A DNA stretch of 40,532 nt from Bifidobacterium pullorum subsp. saeculare (GCF_016899725.1 NZ_JACLYU010000014.1:1-40532), one strand, 5' to 3'; shown: positions 1-9,001, numbered from the stretch's first letter. The notes: a model not told the origin generated them from the sequence alone. A program made the numbers and translations.

Positions 1-324
1 CCTCCCCGCGCCCGTCGGCGAGCGGCCGGCGTCCCTGGCGACGGCGGCGCGGCTCTCCCCGGCGATCACGCGCCTGGCGGCCCCCGCCCTGGCATCAAGC
101 GTATACGACACACGCCGCCTCCCGGAATGCCGCGGATCGCGGGACACCCAGTTCGCCAGCCCCGCCTCGGACGGATGGCCCGGCACCGCGATCGTCCTCC
201 TCAACGACATGCCATCCCGGAAATACAGATCGACCGCCCCGCGACGCTGCTCCTCGCCATACCTATCGGACTCCAATCCAGACACCCACGCGTCCAACCT
301 TTCGACCGCACCCCCAAGGTCACG
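1..324 (-). CDS. IS3-family transposase OrfA, N-terminal part, cut by left window edge
   Basis: An open frame of 108 codons runs on the minus strand from just after a stop (325-327) to base 1 without interruption. The translation contains RYGEEQRRGAVDLYF, then DGMSLRRTIA, HPSEAGLANWV and, in a second repeat, ARRVIAGESRAAVARDAG. This is the tandem helix-turn-helix arrangement of OrfA proteins of IS3-family elements, in which OrfA binds the element ends. The rest of the element lies outside the window. No ATG with a ribosome site is evident in this frame; a TTG at 297-295 or GTG at 285-283 are candidates. The triple repeat at 318-395 just upstream fits the element's end. Whether the copy is intact cannot be judged. 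Confidence 0.6.
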
Positions 325-395
325 TCATGCACAGTCTCGTCCTGAAACGTCACGGCATGCACAGCCCTTGTTTCGAAATGTCACGGCATGCACAG
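318..395. repeat. Three direct repeats at the IS end
   Basis: The 17-base unit GGTCACGTCATGCACAG (318-334) recurs as CGTCACGGCATGCACAG (348-364) and TGTCACGGCATGCACAG (379-395), a spacing of 30-31 bases or about three helical turns. The repeats lie immediately upstream of the minus-strand transposase frame. Regularly phased repeats of this kind are typical transposase-binding sites at an insertion-sequence terminus; the outer boundary of the element is probably near 395-398. The identity of the element is inferred, not matched. Confidence 0.55.
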
Positions 396-716
396 CGCTG
401 AGCTCTGGTCGGGGAGAGTCGTATGCGATGGGCTTCGCTCGCTTCATTGGGTATGCCGTGGGCGGGATGTACCTCCCCTGCTGGCAAGCATGATCGTACT
501 TAAGTTAGGTGTACCTCAGCTAGGGAAGATCATCTCAACGGTCGTCTATGACGCATGGCGTCATGCCGCGTCATGCCGCGCTCACGGTGAGCTGCGTCAT
601 GGCGTGTGCTGGAGAAAGGTAGCCAATCCGCCCGGTGACGGGCTGCTGGCGTCCATTCTTGCCACTTGCGGGTAGTCAGAATGGATGCTGATGGACGGTG
701 AAAAGAGCCACACAAC
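396..716. other. Non-coding stretch with short tandem and inverted repeats
   Basis: No convincing gene is visible here. Between 551 and 604 the motif GCGTCAT recurs several times, including two exact tandem copies of TCATGCCGCG (561-580), and the stretch is partly self-complementary (GACGCATGGCGTCATG). At about 506-515 there is AGGTGTACCT flanked by TTA/TCA, weakly like a metal-regulator operator but with too many mismatches to call. The stretch lies between the IS end and the valS terminator and looks like decayed intergenic DNA. Confidence 0.4.
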
Positions 717-758
717 GGCAAGGGCCGCGCCCTCGGACGTGGGGACGCGGCCCTTGCC
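717..758 (-). terminator. Terminator of valS
   Basis: A 13-base perfect inverted repeat, GGCAAGGGCCGCG (717-729) and CGCGGCCCTTGCC (746-758), lies 32 bases past the valS stop. In the direction of valS it is followed after a short gap by CTCTTTTC, consistent with an intrinsic terminator. Confidence 0.75.
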
Positions 759-790
759 AGCCGTTGACGTGGCCAACCGGCACGTGGCCG

Positions 791-3526
791 TCAGGCGGCC
801 TTCGGCTTCTTGGCCGGCGGCTCGCCGAGCTCGCTCGAGGCGACGGTCACCTCGGCGGCCTCGGACTCGCCTTCGCCGGAGGCGGCACCGGCCACCTCGA
901 GTTCGATCGTGCCGGTGACGCGGCCGGCCTCGGCCAGGTCGGCCATCGCGGCGCGGATCGCCTCCGCCACGGCCTCATCGGACACCGACAGTGTCACCGC
1001 GAGGATCGGGGTCTTCATCGAGACCTTGGCCGTGGACTTGATGCCGCGCAGCGCAGCCAGCGCCGCGCCGGCGTGGTCGAGCAGGGCGGCGTCCGCGCCG
1101 TCCGCGGCCGCCTCGTACAGCGCGGCCGACGGCCAGGCGGCGCGGTGCACGGAGCCCTCGCCCGCGTGCATCCAGCCCCAGACCTCCTCGGTGGCGTACG
1201 GCAGGTACGGCGCGAGCAGACGGGCGAAGGCGTCCAGGCCCAGGCCCAGCGCGGTGCGCGCGGAGGTGACGGCCTCCTCGGACGGCGCCGCGCCGGTGGC
1301 GTCGGCGGTGCCGTAGGCGCGGTTCTTCACCAGCTCGATGTAGTCGTCGCAGAACTGCCAGAAGAAGGTCTCGATGGCCTCCAGCGCCTTGGAATGCTCG
1401 TAGGCCTCCAGCGCGGCGGTCGCCTCGCGCACCACAGCGGCCATGCGGGCCATCACGGCGCGGTCGAGCGGCTCGGTCACGCGGGCCGGATCCCATTCGG
1501 CGGAAGCCGCCGCACCCACGTGATGGTGCTCGTCCTCGCGGCCGATGGCCAGCGCGAACTTCGTGGCGTTAAGCAGCTTGATCGCCAGGCGGCGGCCGAT
1601 CTTCATCTGGCCCTCGTCATAGGTGGCGTCCAGGCCCAGGCGGGCGGCCGCGGCCCAGTAGCGCACCGCGTCGGCGCCGAACTTCTCGATCGGCTCGTTG
1701 GGCACCACGACGTTGCCCTTGGACTTCGACATCTTCTTGTGGTCGGGGTCCAGGATCCAGCCGGAGAGCGTGGCGTGCGCCCACGGCAGGCAGTGGTTCT
1801 CCAGATGCGCGCGGTCCACGGTGCTGAACAGCCAGGTGCGGATGATGTCCTGGCCCTGCGGGCGCAGGTCCATCGGGAAGGTCGAGGCGAACAGCGCCTT
1901 CGAGACCTCGTCCGGCTCCTCCCAGTGCGTCACGATCTGCGGGGTGAGCGAGGAGGTCGCCCACGTGTCCATGATGTCCTTCTCGGCCGTGAAACCGCCG
2001 GGCACGTCGCGCTGGTCCGCCGTGTAGCCGGCCGGCACGTCGATGGTCGGGTCAATCGGCAGACGGTCCTCGCTCGGCGTGATCGGGTGGTCGTAGTCCG
2101 GGGTGCCATCGGCCTTCACCGGGTACCACAGCGGGAACGGCACGCCGAAGAAGCGCTGGCGGGAGATGAGCCAGTCGCCGTTGAGGCCGTGCACCCAGTT
2201 CTCGTAGCGCACGCGCATGAAGTCGGGGTGGAAGTTGAGCTCCTTGCCGCGCGAAATCAGCTCCGCGTTCAAAGCCGGATCGGTGCCGCCGTTCTTGAGG
2301 TACCACTGGCGCGAGGTGACGATCTCTAGGGGCTTGTCGCCCTTCTCGTAGAAGTTCGTCATACGCCTGGTGGGCGTCGGCTCGCCGTCCAGGTCGCCGG
2401 ACTCGCGCAGCTTGTCCACGATCACCTTGCGAGCCGAGAACGTGGTCTTGCCGGCGGTCTCGGCGAACACCTCGCGGCCGGCCGGATCGGTGATCCAGTC
2501 CGGGGTGTCCATCACGATGCGGCCGTTGCGCTGGATGATCGAGCGGGTCGGCAGCTTGAGGTCGCGCCACCACTCGACGTCGGTCACGTCGCCGAAGGTG
2601 CAGCACATCGCGATGCCGGCGCCCTTGTCCATCTCGGCGGCCGGATGGGCCAGGATCGGTACCTTGACGTGGAACAGCGGCGAGTAGACCTCCTTGCCGA
2701 AGAACGGCTTGTATCGCTCGTCCTCCGGATTGGCGATCAGCGAGGTGCAGGCGGCCAGCAGCTCCGGGCGGGTCGTCTCGATGTAGATCGGGGTGCCGTC
2801 CTCGAAGCGGAACGCCACCTTGTGGTAGAAGCCGGGGTATTCGCGGCTTTCCAGCTCCGCCTGGGCGACAGCCGTCTGGAAGGTCACGTCCCACAGGCCC
2901 GGCGCCTCCTGCTGGTAGGCCTCGCCGCGGGCGAGGTTGCGCAGGAACGCCTTCTGCGCCACGCGGCGCGGATGCTCGCCGATGGTGTGGTAGGTCTGCG
3001 TCCAGTCGATGGACAGGCCGAGCCGGCGCCACAGCGCCTCGAACAGCTTCTCGTCCTGGGCGGTGAGCCGCTCGCACAGCTCGATGAAGTTCTGGCGGCT
3101 GATCGGCGCCTGGTCCTTGGCGTCGATCTTCTTGCCGTCGGTGCCCTCGAACGGCGGCTTGAAGTCCGGGTCGTACGGCAGCGAGACGTCCACGCGCACG
3201 CCGTAGTAGTTCTGCACGCGGCGCTCGGTGGGCAGGCCGTTGTCATCCCAACCCATCGGGTAGAACACGTCGAAGCCCTGCATGCGCTTGAAGCGGGCGA
3301 TGATGTCGGTGTGCGTGTAGGAGAACACGTGGCCGACGTGCAGCGAGCCGGAGACGGTGGGTGGCGGGGTGTCGATCGAGTACACGGCCTTGCGGTCGCG
3401 CGTGTTGCGGAAGGCATAGGTGCCGTCCTCGTCCCAGACGGCGCGCCACTTGTCCTCGAGCCCGTCCACGCCGACCTTGTCGGGCAGCGGCGTGAGGTTC
3501 GCGGTGATGGTGTTGGAATCAGTCAT
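791..3526 (-). CDS. valS: Valine--tRNA ligase
   Basis: Class I aminoacyl-tRNA synthetase charging tRNA-Val with valine in the cytoplasm. The protein of 911 residues carries the HIGH-type signature as HVGH within PPPTVSGSLHVGHVFSYT near residue 45-60, a long inserted editing (CP1) region, the KMSKS loop in HKKMSKSKGNVV about two-thirds along, and a C-terminal anticodon-binding helical region. The start MTDSNT at 3526 is preferred over an in-frame one ten codons upstream, because TAGACT lies 7 bases before this ATG, giving a leaderless promoter that would exclude the longer form. The final 30 residues are acidic then lysine-rich (PPAKKPKAA). Transcribed in the same direction as the upstream solute-binding protein but separated by 117 bases and its own -10 box. 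Confidence 0.96.
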   Translation of the reverse strand: MTDSNTITANLTPLPDKVGVDGLEDKWRAVWDEDGTYAFRNTRDRKAVYSIDTPPPTVSGSLHVGHVFSYTHTDIIARFKRMQGFDVFYPMGWDDNGLPTERRVQNYYGVRVDVSLPYDPDFKPPFEGTDGKKIDAKDQAPISRQNFIELCERLTAQDEKLFEALWRRLGLSIDWTQTYHTIGEHPRRVAQKAFLRNLARGEAYQQEAPGLWDVTFQTAVAQAELESREYPGFYHKVAFRFEDGTPIYIETTRPELLAACTSLIANPEDERYKPFFGKEVYSPLFHVKVPILAHPAAEMDKGAGIAMCCTFGDVTDVEWWRDLKLPTRSIIQRNGRIVMDTPDWITDPAGREVFAETAGKTTFSARKVIVDKLRESGDLDGEPTPTRRMTNFYEKGDKPLEIVTSRQWYLKNGGTDPALNAELISRGKELNFHPDFMRVRYENWVHGLNGDWLISRQRFFGVPFPLWYPVKADGTPDYDHPITPSEDRLPIDPTIDVPAGYTADQRDVPGGFTAEKDIMDTWATSSLTPQIVTHWEEPDEVSKALFASTFPMDLRPQGQDIIRTWLFSTVDRAHLENHCLPWAHATLSGWILDPDHKKMSKSKGNVVVPNEPIEKFGADAVRYWAAAARLGLDATYDEGQMKIGRRLAIKLLNATKFALAIGREDEHHHVGAAASAEWDPARVTEPLDRAVMARMAAVVREATAALEAYEHSKALEAIETFFWQFCDDYIELVKNRAYGTADATGAAPSEEAVTSARTALGLGLDAFARLLAPYLPYATEEVWGWMHAGEGSVHRAAWPSAALYEAAADGADAALLDHAGAALAALRGIKSTAKVSMKTPILAVTLSVSDEAVAEAIRAAMADLAEAGRVTGTIELEVAGAASGEGESEAAEVTVASSELGEPPAKKPKAA

Positions 3527-3533
3527 ACGTGCG

Positions 3534-3539
3534 AGTCTA
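3534..3539 (-). promoter_or_regulatory. -10 element of valS, leaderless
   Basis: TAGACT reads on the minus strand and ends 7 bases before the valS ATG, so transcription would begin at or next to the start codon. No Shine-Dalgarno sequence lies in that gap. The matching -35 is not obvious. Confidence 0.5.
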
Positions 3540-3643
3540 TGCACGTTGTGTGACAAGGGGTGCGGGCCGTCCAGGCCGCCGCCGACACCCGCCGCCGAGC
3601 TCCGCCATCAAGCCCCGCCGCCCCGGCCCGCCGCCTGTCTCCG

Positions 3644-5248
3644 TCACCGCTTGGCGATGCCGGCCAGCGGCAGCCAGCGGTCGGCCATGTTCGCCGACCC
3701 GACCCCGGAGACGCCCTTCGCGGTGGCGACGGTGGTGGCGGGCACGTACAGCCAGTTCGCCGCACCCTCCTGCGTGAGCGTGCGCGCGTAGGCCTTGAGC
3801 CCGTCCTGCCACGCCTGATCGCTGGTCGCGGCCATCGCCTGGTGGTACTGCTCCTGCGCCGCCGAGCTGGTCGCATGCCCGGGATTGTCCGACGTGGAGA
3901 AGGCGTAGGCGTCGTCCGCGCCGTCCGACTGCGAGAGCGCCATCTCGAAGCTGCGCTCGTCCAGCCGCTGCCGGAACGCCGCGTCGTCGAGCACATCCAC
4001 CTGCACCGGCCGGGCGACCGTCTCGCGCAGCTGCGCGCCCACCGCGTCCGCCGTGGCCTTGAGCGCCGTGGGGGCGATGAGCCGCAGCGTGCCCACATAG
4101 TTGGGGTTGTAGAAGTACGTGATCAGCCGGTGCACCGTGTCCGGATCGTAGGGCATGAGCCCGGTCAGGTCCTCGTAGCCGTCGTCCAGCGGGCCGAAGA
4201 CGCCGCCCAGCGGCTTCGACGCGCCCGGCACGCTCTGCACCAGCGCCGCTTTGTCGACCGCCTGCTGCAGGCCCTGGCGCACGCGGATGATCGAGGTGAT
4301 GGCGTCCGCGTCGTAGTTGTAGTACAGGAACACCGAGCCGGCGCCCATGCCCTGGGTGACGGTCGCACCCTCGACGGCGCGGAACGGGGCCGGGTCGGCG
4401 CCGGCGGACGGCACCGCCAGGTCGGGGGCGGCCCCGTCCCCGCCGGCCATCGCCTTGGCGAGGGCCGCGTCGTCGTCGAACAGGCGGACGGTGATGGTGG
4501 CGGTCGCGCCCGGAGTGCCGCTGTGGGCGGGGTTGCGGGCGAGGACGACCTGCCGGCCGGGGTCGAAGGACCGCACTGCGTACGGTCCGGTTCCCACGGC
4601 TTCGGTCGCGTAGTCGAGGGACGTCTTGTCGCTGGGATAGACGATGCCGAGGCGGCCGGCGAGCACGCGGGGCAGCGCCGGATTCGGGGACCTGAGCGTG
4701 ATGGTGAGGGTCGTGGCGTCGGGGGCGTCCACCGAGGCGAGGTCACCGAGCCGGTCGTGGTCAGGCCACTGGTGCTTGACCGCCTGCTGGATCGACCACA
4801 CGGCGTCGGAGGCGGTCATCCGCGCGCCCTCGCCCCGCCCGTCGGCGCCGGCGAAACGGGCGTCGCCGCGCAGGTGGAAGGTGTAGGTCAGGCCGTCGTC
4901 GGAGGCTTGCCAGCTGGTGGCCAGGCCCGGCGTGAGCTTGTTGTCATGGTCATGGCCGACGAGCGTCTCGTACACGTTGCCCATGAGCAGCTGCTCCAGC
5001 GTGCGGGCGTCGTCGCCGGTGGCGGTGCGGATGTCCAGCGATCGCGGGGCGCCGGTCACGCCCACCGTCAGCGTGGTGTTGTCGGACGGGACGCCGGGCA
5101 GGTGTGCGTCGACCAGCCGGCCGGAGCGCCATGCCCAGACCCCCCACACCGCCGCGCCGAGCACCGCCGCCACGACGACGAAGACGATCCATTGGACGAC
5201 GGGGTTCTGCTTGCGTTCCCTATGCTGCATGCGGCCCAGTGTAGGCAT
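3644..5248 (-). CDS. Membrane-anchored family 5 extracellular solute-binding protein
   Basis: Resembles peptide/oligopeptide-binding proteins of ABC importers (SBP family 5): after the N-terminus come TLTVGVTGAPRSLDIRTATG, then the typical LLMGNVYETLVGHD, LTPGLATSWQASDDGLTYTFHLRGDARF and TASDAVWSIQQAV signature segments. The 534-residue protein has one hydrophobic helix near residues 20-40 (VVQWIVFVVVAAVLGAAVWGV) and no lipobox cysteine, so it is probably held by an uncleaved N-terminal anchor. The start at 5248 is chosen because AGGAGGAGG lies nine bases upstream; a second ATG is at 5230. It follows nth by 16 bases and is probably co-transcribed with glnR and nth. No permease or ATPase genes are nearby, so the partner transporter, if any, is encoded elsewhere. 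Substrate unknown. Confidence 0.8.
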   Translation of the reverse strand: MPTLGRMQHRERKQNPVVQWIVFVVVAAVLGAAVWGVWAWRSGRLVDAHLPGVPSDNTTLTVGVTGAPRSLDIRTATGDDARTLEQLLMGNVYETLVGHDHDNKLTPGLATSWQASDDGLTYTFHLRGDARFAGADGRGEGARMTASDAVWSIQQAVKHQWPDHDRLGDLASVDAPDATTLTITLRSPNPALPRVLAGRLGIVYPSDKTSLDYATEAVGTGPYAVRSFDPGRQVVLARNPAHSGTPGATATITVRLFDDDAALAKAMAGGDGAAPDLAVPSAGADPAPFRAVEGATVTQGMGAGSVFLYYNYDADAITSIIRVRQGLQQAVDKAALVQSVPGASKPLGGVFGPLDDGYEDLTGLMPYDPDTVHRLITYFYNPNYVGTLRLIAPTALKATADAVGAQLRETVARPVQVDVLDDAAFRQRLDERSFEMALSQSDGADDAYAFSTSDNPGHATSSAAQEQYHQAMAATSDQAWQDGLKAYARTLTQEGAANWLYVPATTVATAKGVSGVGSANMADRWLPLAGIAKR

Positions 5249-5264
5249 ACGCGCGGTCCTCCTC

Positions 5265-5924
5265 CTATGCGGCGGACGGGCAGCTGTCCGCCAGGGGGCA
5301 TGTGCCGCAGGCCGGTTTGCGCGCATGGCAGGTGGACCGGCCGAACAGGATGAGCCGGTGGCTCAGGTCCGTCCATTCCTCGGGAGGGAAGCATGCCGTG
5401 ATCTCCCGCTCGACCTTCGCGGGGTCGGGGTGGGCGTCGCGCCAGTCGGCGCGCCAGCGCAGGCGGCCGGTCACGCGCAGCACATGGGTGTCCACGGGGA
5501 AACCGGGGATACCGAAGGCGTTGCCCAGCACCACGTTCGCGGTTTTGCGCCCCACGCCGGGCAGGGCGGTGAGCCCGTCCATCGTCGCCGGCACCACGCC
5601 GCCGTGGTCGGCCTCCAATTGTGCGGCGAGCGCGATGATGTTGCGGGATTTCGCATGGTAGAAGCCCAGCGGGCGGATGATTTCCTCCACTTCCTCCAGG
5701 CGGGCGCGGCCCAGCGTGGCGGCGTCGGGGAAGCGGTCGAACAGCTCGGGGGTCACGGTGTTCACGCGGCGGTCGGTGGTCTGGGCGGACAGCACGGTGG
5801 CGACCAGCAGCTGGAACGGGTCGGCGAAGTCAAGCGCGCAGGCCGGCGCGGGGATCAGCTCGCACAGGATGGCGTATTCCTCGTGCATCCTGGCCAGTCT
5901 GGCCCGCTTCGTCTCCCTGGCCAT
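5265..5924 (-). CDS. nth: Endonuclease III
   Basis: Bifunctional DNA glycosylase / AP lyase removing oxidised pyrimidines in base excision repair. All hallmarks are present in 219 residues: helix-hairpin-helix LPGVGRKTANVV with the catalytic lysine at 127, the catalytic aspartate in FPVDTHVLRV at 145, and four iron-sulfur cysteines at 199, 206, 209 and 215 with the exact C-x6-C-x2-C-x5-C spacing. The start at 5924 is set by a strong AAAGGAGG (minus strand, about 5930-5937); an upstream in-frame start at 6002 would overlap glnR and is arginine-rich, non-family sequence. It lies 58 bases after glnR. Confidence 0.95.
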   Translation of the reverse strand: MARETKRARLARMHEEYAILCELIPAPACALDFADPFQLLVATVLSAQTTDRRVNTVTPELFDRFPDAATLGRARLEEVEEIIRPLGFYHAKSRNIIALAAQLEADHGGVVPATMDGLTALPGVGRKTANVVLGNAFGIPGFPVDTHVLRVTGRLRWRADWRDAHPDPAKVEREITACFPPEEWTDLSHRLILFGRSTCHARKPACGTCPLADSCPSAA

Positions 5925-5982
5925 CGCCGCCTCCTTTCGTCTTCGCCGCCTCGCCGCCTCCTCGACCGTTCGATGCCGCCGC

Positions 5983-6780
5983 TCAGGCGTCCGCCGCGGC
6001 ATGGCCGGCCCCGGCGCCGCGGCGGATCTTGCCGGCGTTCGCCTTGGCGGAGGACTCGTCCTTCTCCTCGCCCGGCGGGTCGAAGCGGTAGCCGACGTTG
6101 CGCACGGTGCCGATGAGATGCTCGTACTCGCCGCCGAACTTCGCGCGCAGGCGGCGGATGTGCACGTCCACGGTGCGGGTGCCGCCGTAGTAGTCGTAGC
6201 CCCACACCTCCTGGAGCAGCTGCGCGCGCGTGAACACGCGCCCCGGATGCTGCATGAGGTACTTGAGCAGCTCGAACTCCTTGTACGCCAGGTCGATCGG
6301 GCGGCCGTGCAGGGAGGCGGTGTAGCCGTTGGTGTCCACCACCAGGTCGCCGGAGCGCAGCAGGCCGTCCTCGGACTCGGCGCCGGAGTCGCCGGACATG
6401 CCGCCGGCGTCCGCGGCGGAGGAGGCTGGCGTGGCGCCGCGCTCGGCGGCGAGGCGCAGCCGGCCCTCCACCTCGGCGGGGCTAGCCGTCGCCACGATGA
6501 CGTCGGCGACGCCCCACTGCGCGTTGACGACGGTGAAGCCGCCCTCGGTGAGGATGAGCAGGATCGGAATGGACAGGCCGCTGGCGTGGATGAGATTGCA
6601 CAGCGTTTTGGCTGTGGCCAGGTCGTCGCGGGCGTCGAGCAGCAGAATGGTGTTCTCCGGCATCTTCACCAGGCTGGCCGCGTCCATCGGCAGCACGCGC
6701 ACACGGTGGGAGAGCAGCGCCAGCGAGGGCAGCACGGTCGCGGGGTCCTTGGAGAACGTCATCAAAGTCAGATCCGTCAC
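5983..6780 (-). CDS. glnR: GlnR-type winged-helix response regulator
   Basis: OmpR/PhoB-type transcription factor resembling actinobacterial GlnR, the orphan regulator of nitrogen assimilation. The N-terminal receiver-like half (LPSLALLSHRVRVLP, ILLLDARDDLATAKTLCNLIHASGLSIPILLILTEG in part) matches the GlnR pattern, which works without a cognate kinase. The C-terminal DNA-binding domain is clear: LAYKEFELLKYLMQHPGR, FTRAQLLQEVWGYDYYGGTRTVDVH and GTVRNVGYRF. A low-complexity linker (about residues 120-145) joins them. Starts with GTG at 6780, preceded by AGGGGGAAC. First gene of a likely operon with nth. Divergent from a membrane protein gene at 6951, with about 170 bases between. Target genes cannot be deduced here; assignment to GlnR rather than another OmpR member is likely but not proven. 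Confidence 0.8.
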   Translation of the reverse strand: MTDLTLMTFSKDPATVLPSLALLSHRVRVLPMDAASLVKMPENTILLLDARDDLATAKTLCNLIHASGLSIPILLILTEGGFTVVNAQWGVADVIVATASPAEVEGRLRLAAERGATPASSAADAGGMSGDSGAESEDGLLRSGDLVVDTNGYTASLHGRPIDLAYKEFELLKYLMQHPGRVFTRAQLLQEVWGYDYYGGTRTVDVHIRRLRAKFGGEYEHLIGTVRNVGYRFDPPGEEKDESSAKANAGKIRRGAGAGHAAADA

Positions 6781-6902
6781 GCTTGTTCCCCCTGTGTATC
6801 GCTGTCACCGTGCTGAAACCTGCGGTTTGCTGTCATTCTACGGTGGTGCGGCGGACACATCTCACGCCGGTGCCCGCAATGCGGGCGGTGTGGGTGCGCG
6901 GG

Positions 6903-6908
6903 TACGAT
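6903..6908 (+). promoter_or_regulatory. Putative -10 of the 6951 membrane-protein gene
   Basis: TACGAT lies 42 bases upstream of the ATG, in the glnR-divergent intergenic region. A ribosome site (GGGAG, 6940-6944) is present before the start. No strong -35 is seen. Confidence 0.35.
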
Positions 6909-6950
6909 AGGGAGGCGAATCGATCGGGCCGGACGGCGTAGGGAGCGGAT

Positions 6951-7619
6951 ATGGGGCATAGGGTGCGCAACGGACTGCTGGCGCAGGCCGTGTGGTACGT
7001 GGGCATGGTCGTGCTGTCGCTGGTCTTCCCGTCCTCCACGGAAGCCGGGGTCGGCATCGGCTACGTGCCGATGGCGATGATGATCCTGCTCGTGCTCGGC
7101 CGGTACTGGCCGTTGCGCACCGGCGACGCCGGCCGCGTCATCGCCGTGGCGTTCGGCGTGCTGTCGATGCTGGCCGCCTCGCGGCTGGTCACGCTGCTGC
7201 CGGTGACGCCCGACGGCAAGCCGTGGATCGGCTGGGCGCTGGTCGCCGGCGTGCTGCTCGTGCTGCTCACCATCGTCTCCTTTGGCCGGCAGATGGCGCG
7301 CGAGGACCGCAACCACCTCATCCGGTCCCTGTCCCACGGCGTGATCGCCGGCACCGCCTGCATCGCGGCCTTCGGCTGGACTTTCCTGCCGGCGCTGCTG
7401 GGCTATGCCACGGCCGGTCACGCCGCGGCGTGGGTGGCGCTCGCCGTCATCGCCGCGCTGGCCGTGGCGATGGGCTTGGCCTCCGTGTTCTGGATGCGCG
7501 AGGTCGACGCCGGCCCCGACGCCAGCCTGCCGGAATACGGCGTCGCGCTGCTGCCGGTGATGCTGCTCGGCGTCGCCGTGCCCGCCGCGCTGATGCTGGT
7601 GGCCCCGTTCCTCGGCTGA
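6951..7619 (+). CDS. Integral membrane protein of unknown function
   Basis: A 222-residue protein made up almost entirely of hydrophobic helices; about seven transmembrane segments can be drawn (near residues 8-26, 34-50, 65-85, 92-111, 125-147, 152-175 and 196-220). A short polar loop (FGRQMAREDRNHLIRSL, about 109-125) probably faces the cytoplasm. No catalytic motif or transporter signature was recognised. The ATG at 6951 follows GGGAGCGGAT. It is divergent from glnR and convergent with ppa, ending before a shared hairpin at 7644-7676. Not recognised as a named family. Confidence 0.8.
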   Translation: MGHRVRNGLLAQAVWYVGMVVLSLVFPSSTEAGVGIGYVPMAMMILLVLGRYWPLRTGDAGRVIAVAFGVLSMLAASRLVTLLPVTPDGKPWIGWALVAGVLLVLLTIVSFGRQMAREDRNHLIRSLSHGVIAGTACIAAFGWTFLPALLGYATAGHAAAWVALAVIAALAVAMGLASVFWMREVDAGPDASLPEYGVALLPVMLLGVAVPAALMLVAPFLG

Positions 7620-7643
7620 GCCGCCGGCGGCGCCGATATGACG

Positions 7644-7676
7644 AAGGCCGCGCCCCGCATTGCGGGACGCGGCCTT
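7644..7676. terminator. Bidirectional terminator between membrane gene and ppa
   Basis: Inverted repeat AAGGCCGCGCCCCGC (7644-7658) with GCGGGACGCGGCCTT (7662-7676), 14 of 15 bases paired and a 3-base loop, lies between two convergent genes. It can serve both directions. Confidence 0.7.
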
Positions 7677-7711
7677 GCCTGTGGTCGGCGGACCTCAGCG
7701 AGGACCCGGGG

Positions 7712-8209
7712 TCACTTCGCCTCGGAGGCGGCGAGACGCTCGCGGGCGGCGACGATCTCGGCCTCGGCCTTGGCGGCGTTGGTCCAGTAATCGCCGGGGA
7801 GGACCTCCTTGCCCGGCTCCAGGGCCTTGTACTGCTCGAAGAAGTGCTTGATCTCCGCCTTGTGGAACTCGGAGACGTCGTCGATGTCCTTGATGTCGTC
7901 GTAGCGCACGTCGGCGGGCACGCACAGCACCTTGTCGTCGCCGCCGGCCTCGTCCACCATGTGGTACAGGCCCACGGCGCGGCACTCGACCACGCAGCCG
8001 GGGAACACGGAGATCGGCAGCATCACCAGGGCGTCGAGCGGATCGCCGTCCTCGCCCAGCGTGCCCTCGATGTAGCCGTAGTCATCCGGGTAGCCCATCG
8101 AAGTGAACAGCGTGCGGTCCAGGAACACGCGGCCGGTCTCGTGGTCGACCTCGTACTTGTTGCGCGAACCGCGGGGGATCTCAACCACCACGTTGAAGGT
8201 TTCTGCCAT
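7712..8209 (-). CDS. ppa: Inorganic pyrophosphatase
   Basis: Soluble family I pyrophosphatase hydrolysing PPi to phosphate, pulling biosynthetic reactions forward. The 165-residue protein shows [17 protein letters not shown], the [21 protein letters not shown] active-site block with its metal-binding aspartates, and DDIKDIDDV further on. Length matches the usual 160-175 residues of bacterial enzymes. The start at 8209 is fixed by AAGGAG a few bases upstream and by the family N-terminus ([14 protein letters not shown]); the longer open frame upstream is not coding. Confidence 0.96.
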   Translation of the reverse strand: MAETFNVVVEIPRGSRNKYEVDHETGRVFLDRTLFTSMGYPDDYGYIEGTLGEDGDPLDALVMLPISVFPGCVVECRAVGLYHMVDEAGGDDKVLCVPADVRYDDIKDIDDVSEFHKAEIKHFFEQYKALEPGKEVLPGDYWTNAAKAEAEIVAARERLAASEAK

Positions 8210-8354
8210 GGTCTTCTCCTTCGGAAGGACGGACGGATAATCCGGCTCCCACGATACCCCCACCCGAGGCCGGCCGGTGATGGCGCGACGGATGTCCGCG
8301 CCGTACCATGAACCCGTATCTACCTCGAAGGGGAATGAATGAGGTGAGCGCCAT

Positions 8355-8954
8355 ATGTCCGCCAATATGTCCGTCAATCAATGGCCCGGGTCGGACTCAT
8401 CGCCATCCGAACGATCCGGTGACAGTGGATGGCGGCCCCCGGCCCTGGGGATAGTGTTGGCCGGCCATCTGTTGGTGACGATCGTTGAAAGATTCCCGGT
8501 CTCCCTCGCCGTGCTTGCCGTCGGCGCATGGGTGGTGCCGTTCGATGCCGTGCGATTCGGCACGCTGTGCCTCCTGGCGCTGGTCGTCGTCGTACTCGCG
8601 GACATCTGCGAGATGCTGATGGAACGACCGTTTGCCTACAGGCAGAAGCTCAGCGGACCTACCATACCGGTGCCGGTGACTGTGCTGGAACTGGCCGTGT
8701 TCGTGCTCATCGCCTCCGTCGGAAGCTGGGTGGTTTCGCGTGACGCGCGGACGACAATCGTCTATGCCGGCTGTCTGCTGGCGGTTCGGGTCGCGGCCAT
8801 GCTTGCATCGGACAAGCCCTGGCAGGCGGGCCCCAGCCAGCAGGAGAACGATCGGATCGCCGAGCAACTCCATCAGGCCACGCTGGACACCATGCGCGAG
8901 ATCCGGGAAGAACGCGAAGCGAAACTCCGTGAATGGCAGCGCCGGCGCCGATAG
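8355..8954 (+). CDS. Small membrane protein with C-terminal charged helix
   Basis: A 199-residue protein of unknown family. The N-terminal 25 residues are polar; about four transmembrane helices follow (near 30-47, 48-65, 70-88 and 108-150, the last long enough for two). The last 45 residues form a highly charged, probably coiled helix ([24 protein letters not shown]) on the cytoplasmic side. A second ATG at 8367 is possible; AGGTG precedes 8355. The gene is divergent from ppa and is followed by the palindromic repeats at 9002-9184. No function can be assigned. Confidence 0.7.
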   Translation: MSANMSVNQWPGSDSSPSERSGDSGWRPPALGIVLAGHLLVTIVERFPVSLAVLAVGAWVVPFDAVRFGTLCLLALVVVVLADICEMLMERPFAYRQKLSGPTIPVPVTVLELAVFVLIASVGSWVVSRDARTTIVYAGCLLAVRVAAMLASDKPWQAGPSQQENDRIAEQLHQATLDTMREIREEREAKLREWQRRRR

Positions 8955-9001
8955 CGCATGACGGCTGGCGTGGCGGCCGGCGTGGCGACCGCGGCAAGCC
9001 A

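Noticed and set aside
500..525. DtxR/IdeR-type iron box (TTAGGTGTACCTCA)
   Set aside because: Only a short half-site match with several mismatches to the 19-base consensus, and no gene downstream that would be iron-regulated.
698..2329. Long open frame on the plus strand opposite valS
   Set aside because: Arg/Gly/Val-rich shadow of the valS codon pattern in GC-rich DNA; no family sequence, while the minus strand encodes a complete synthetase.
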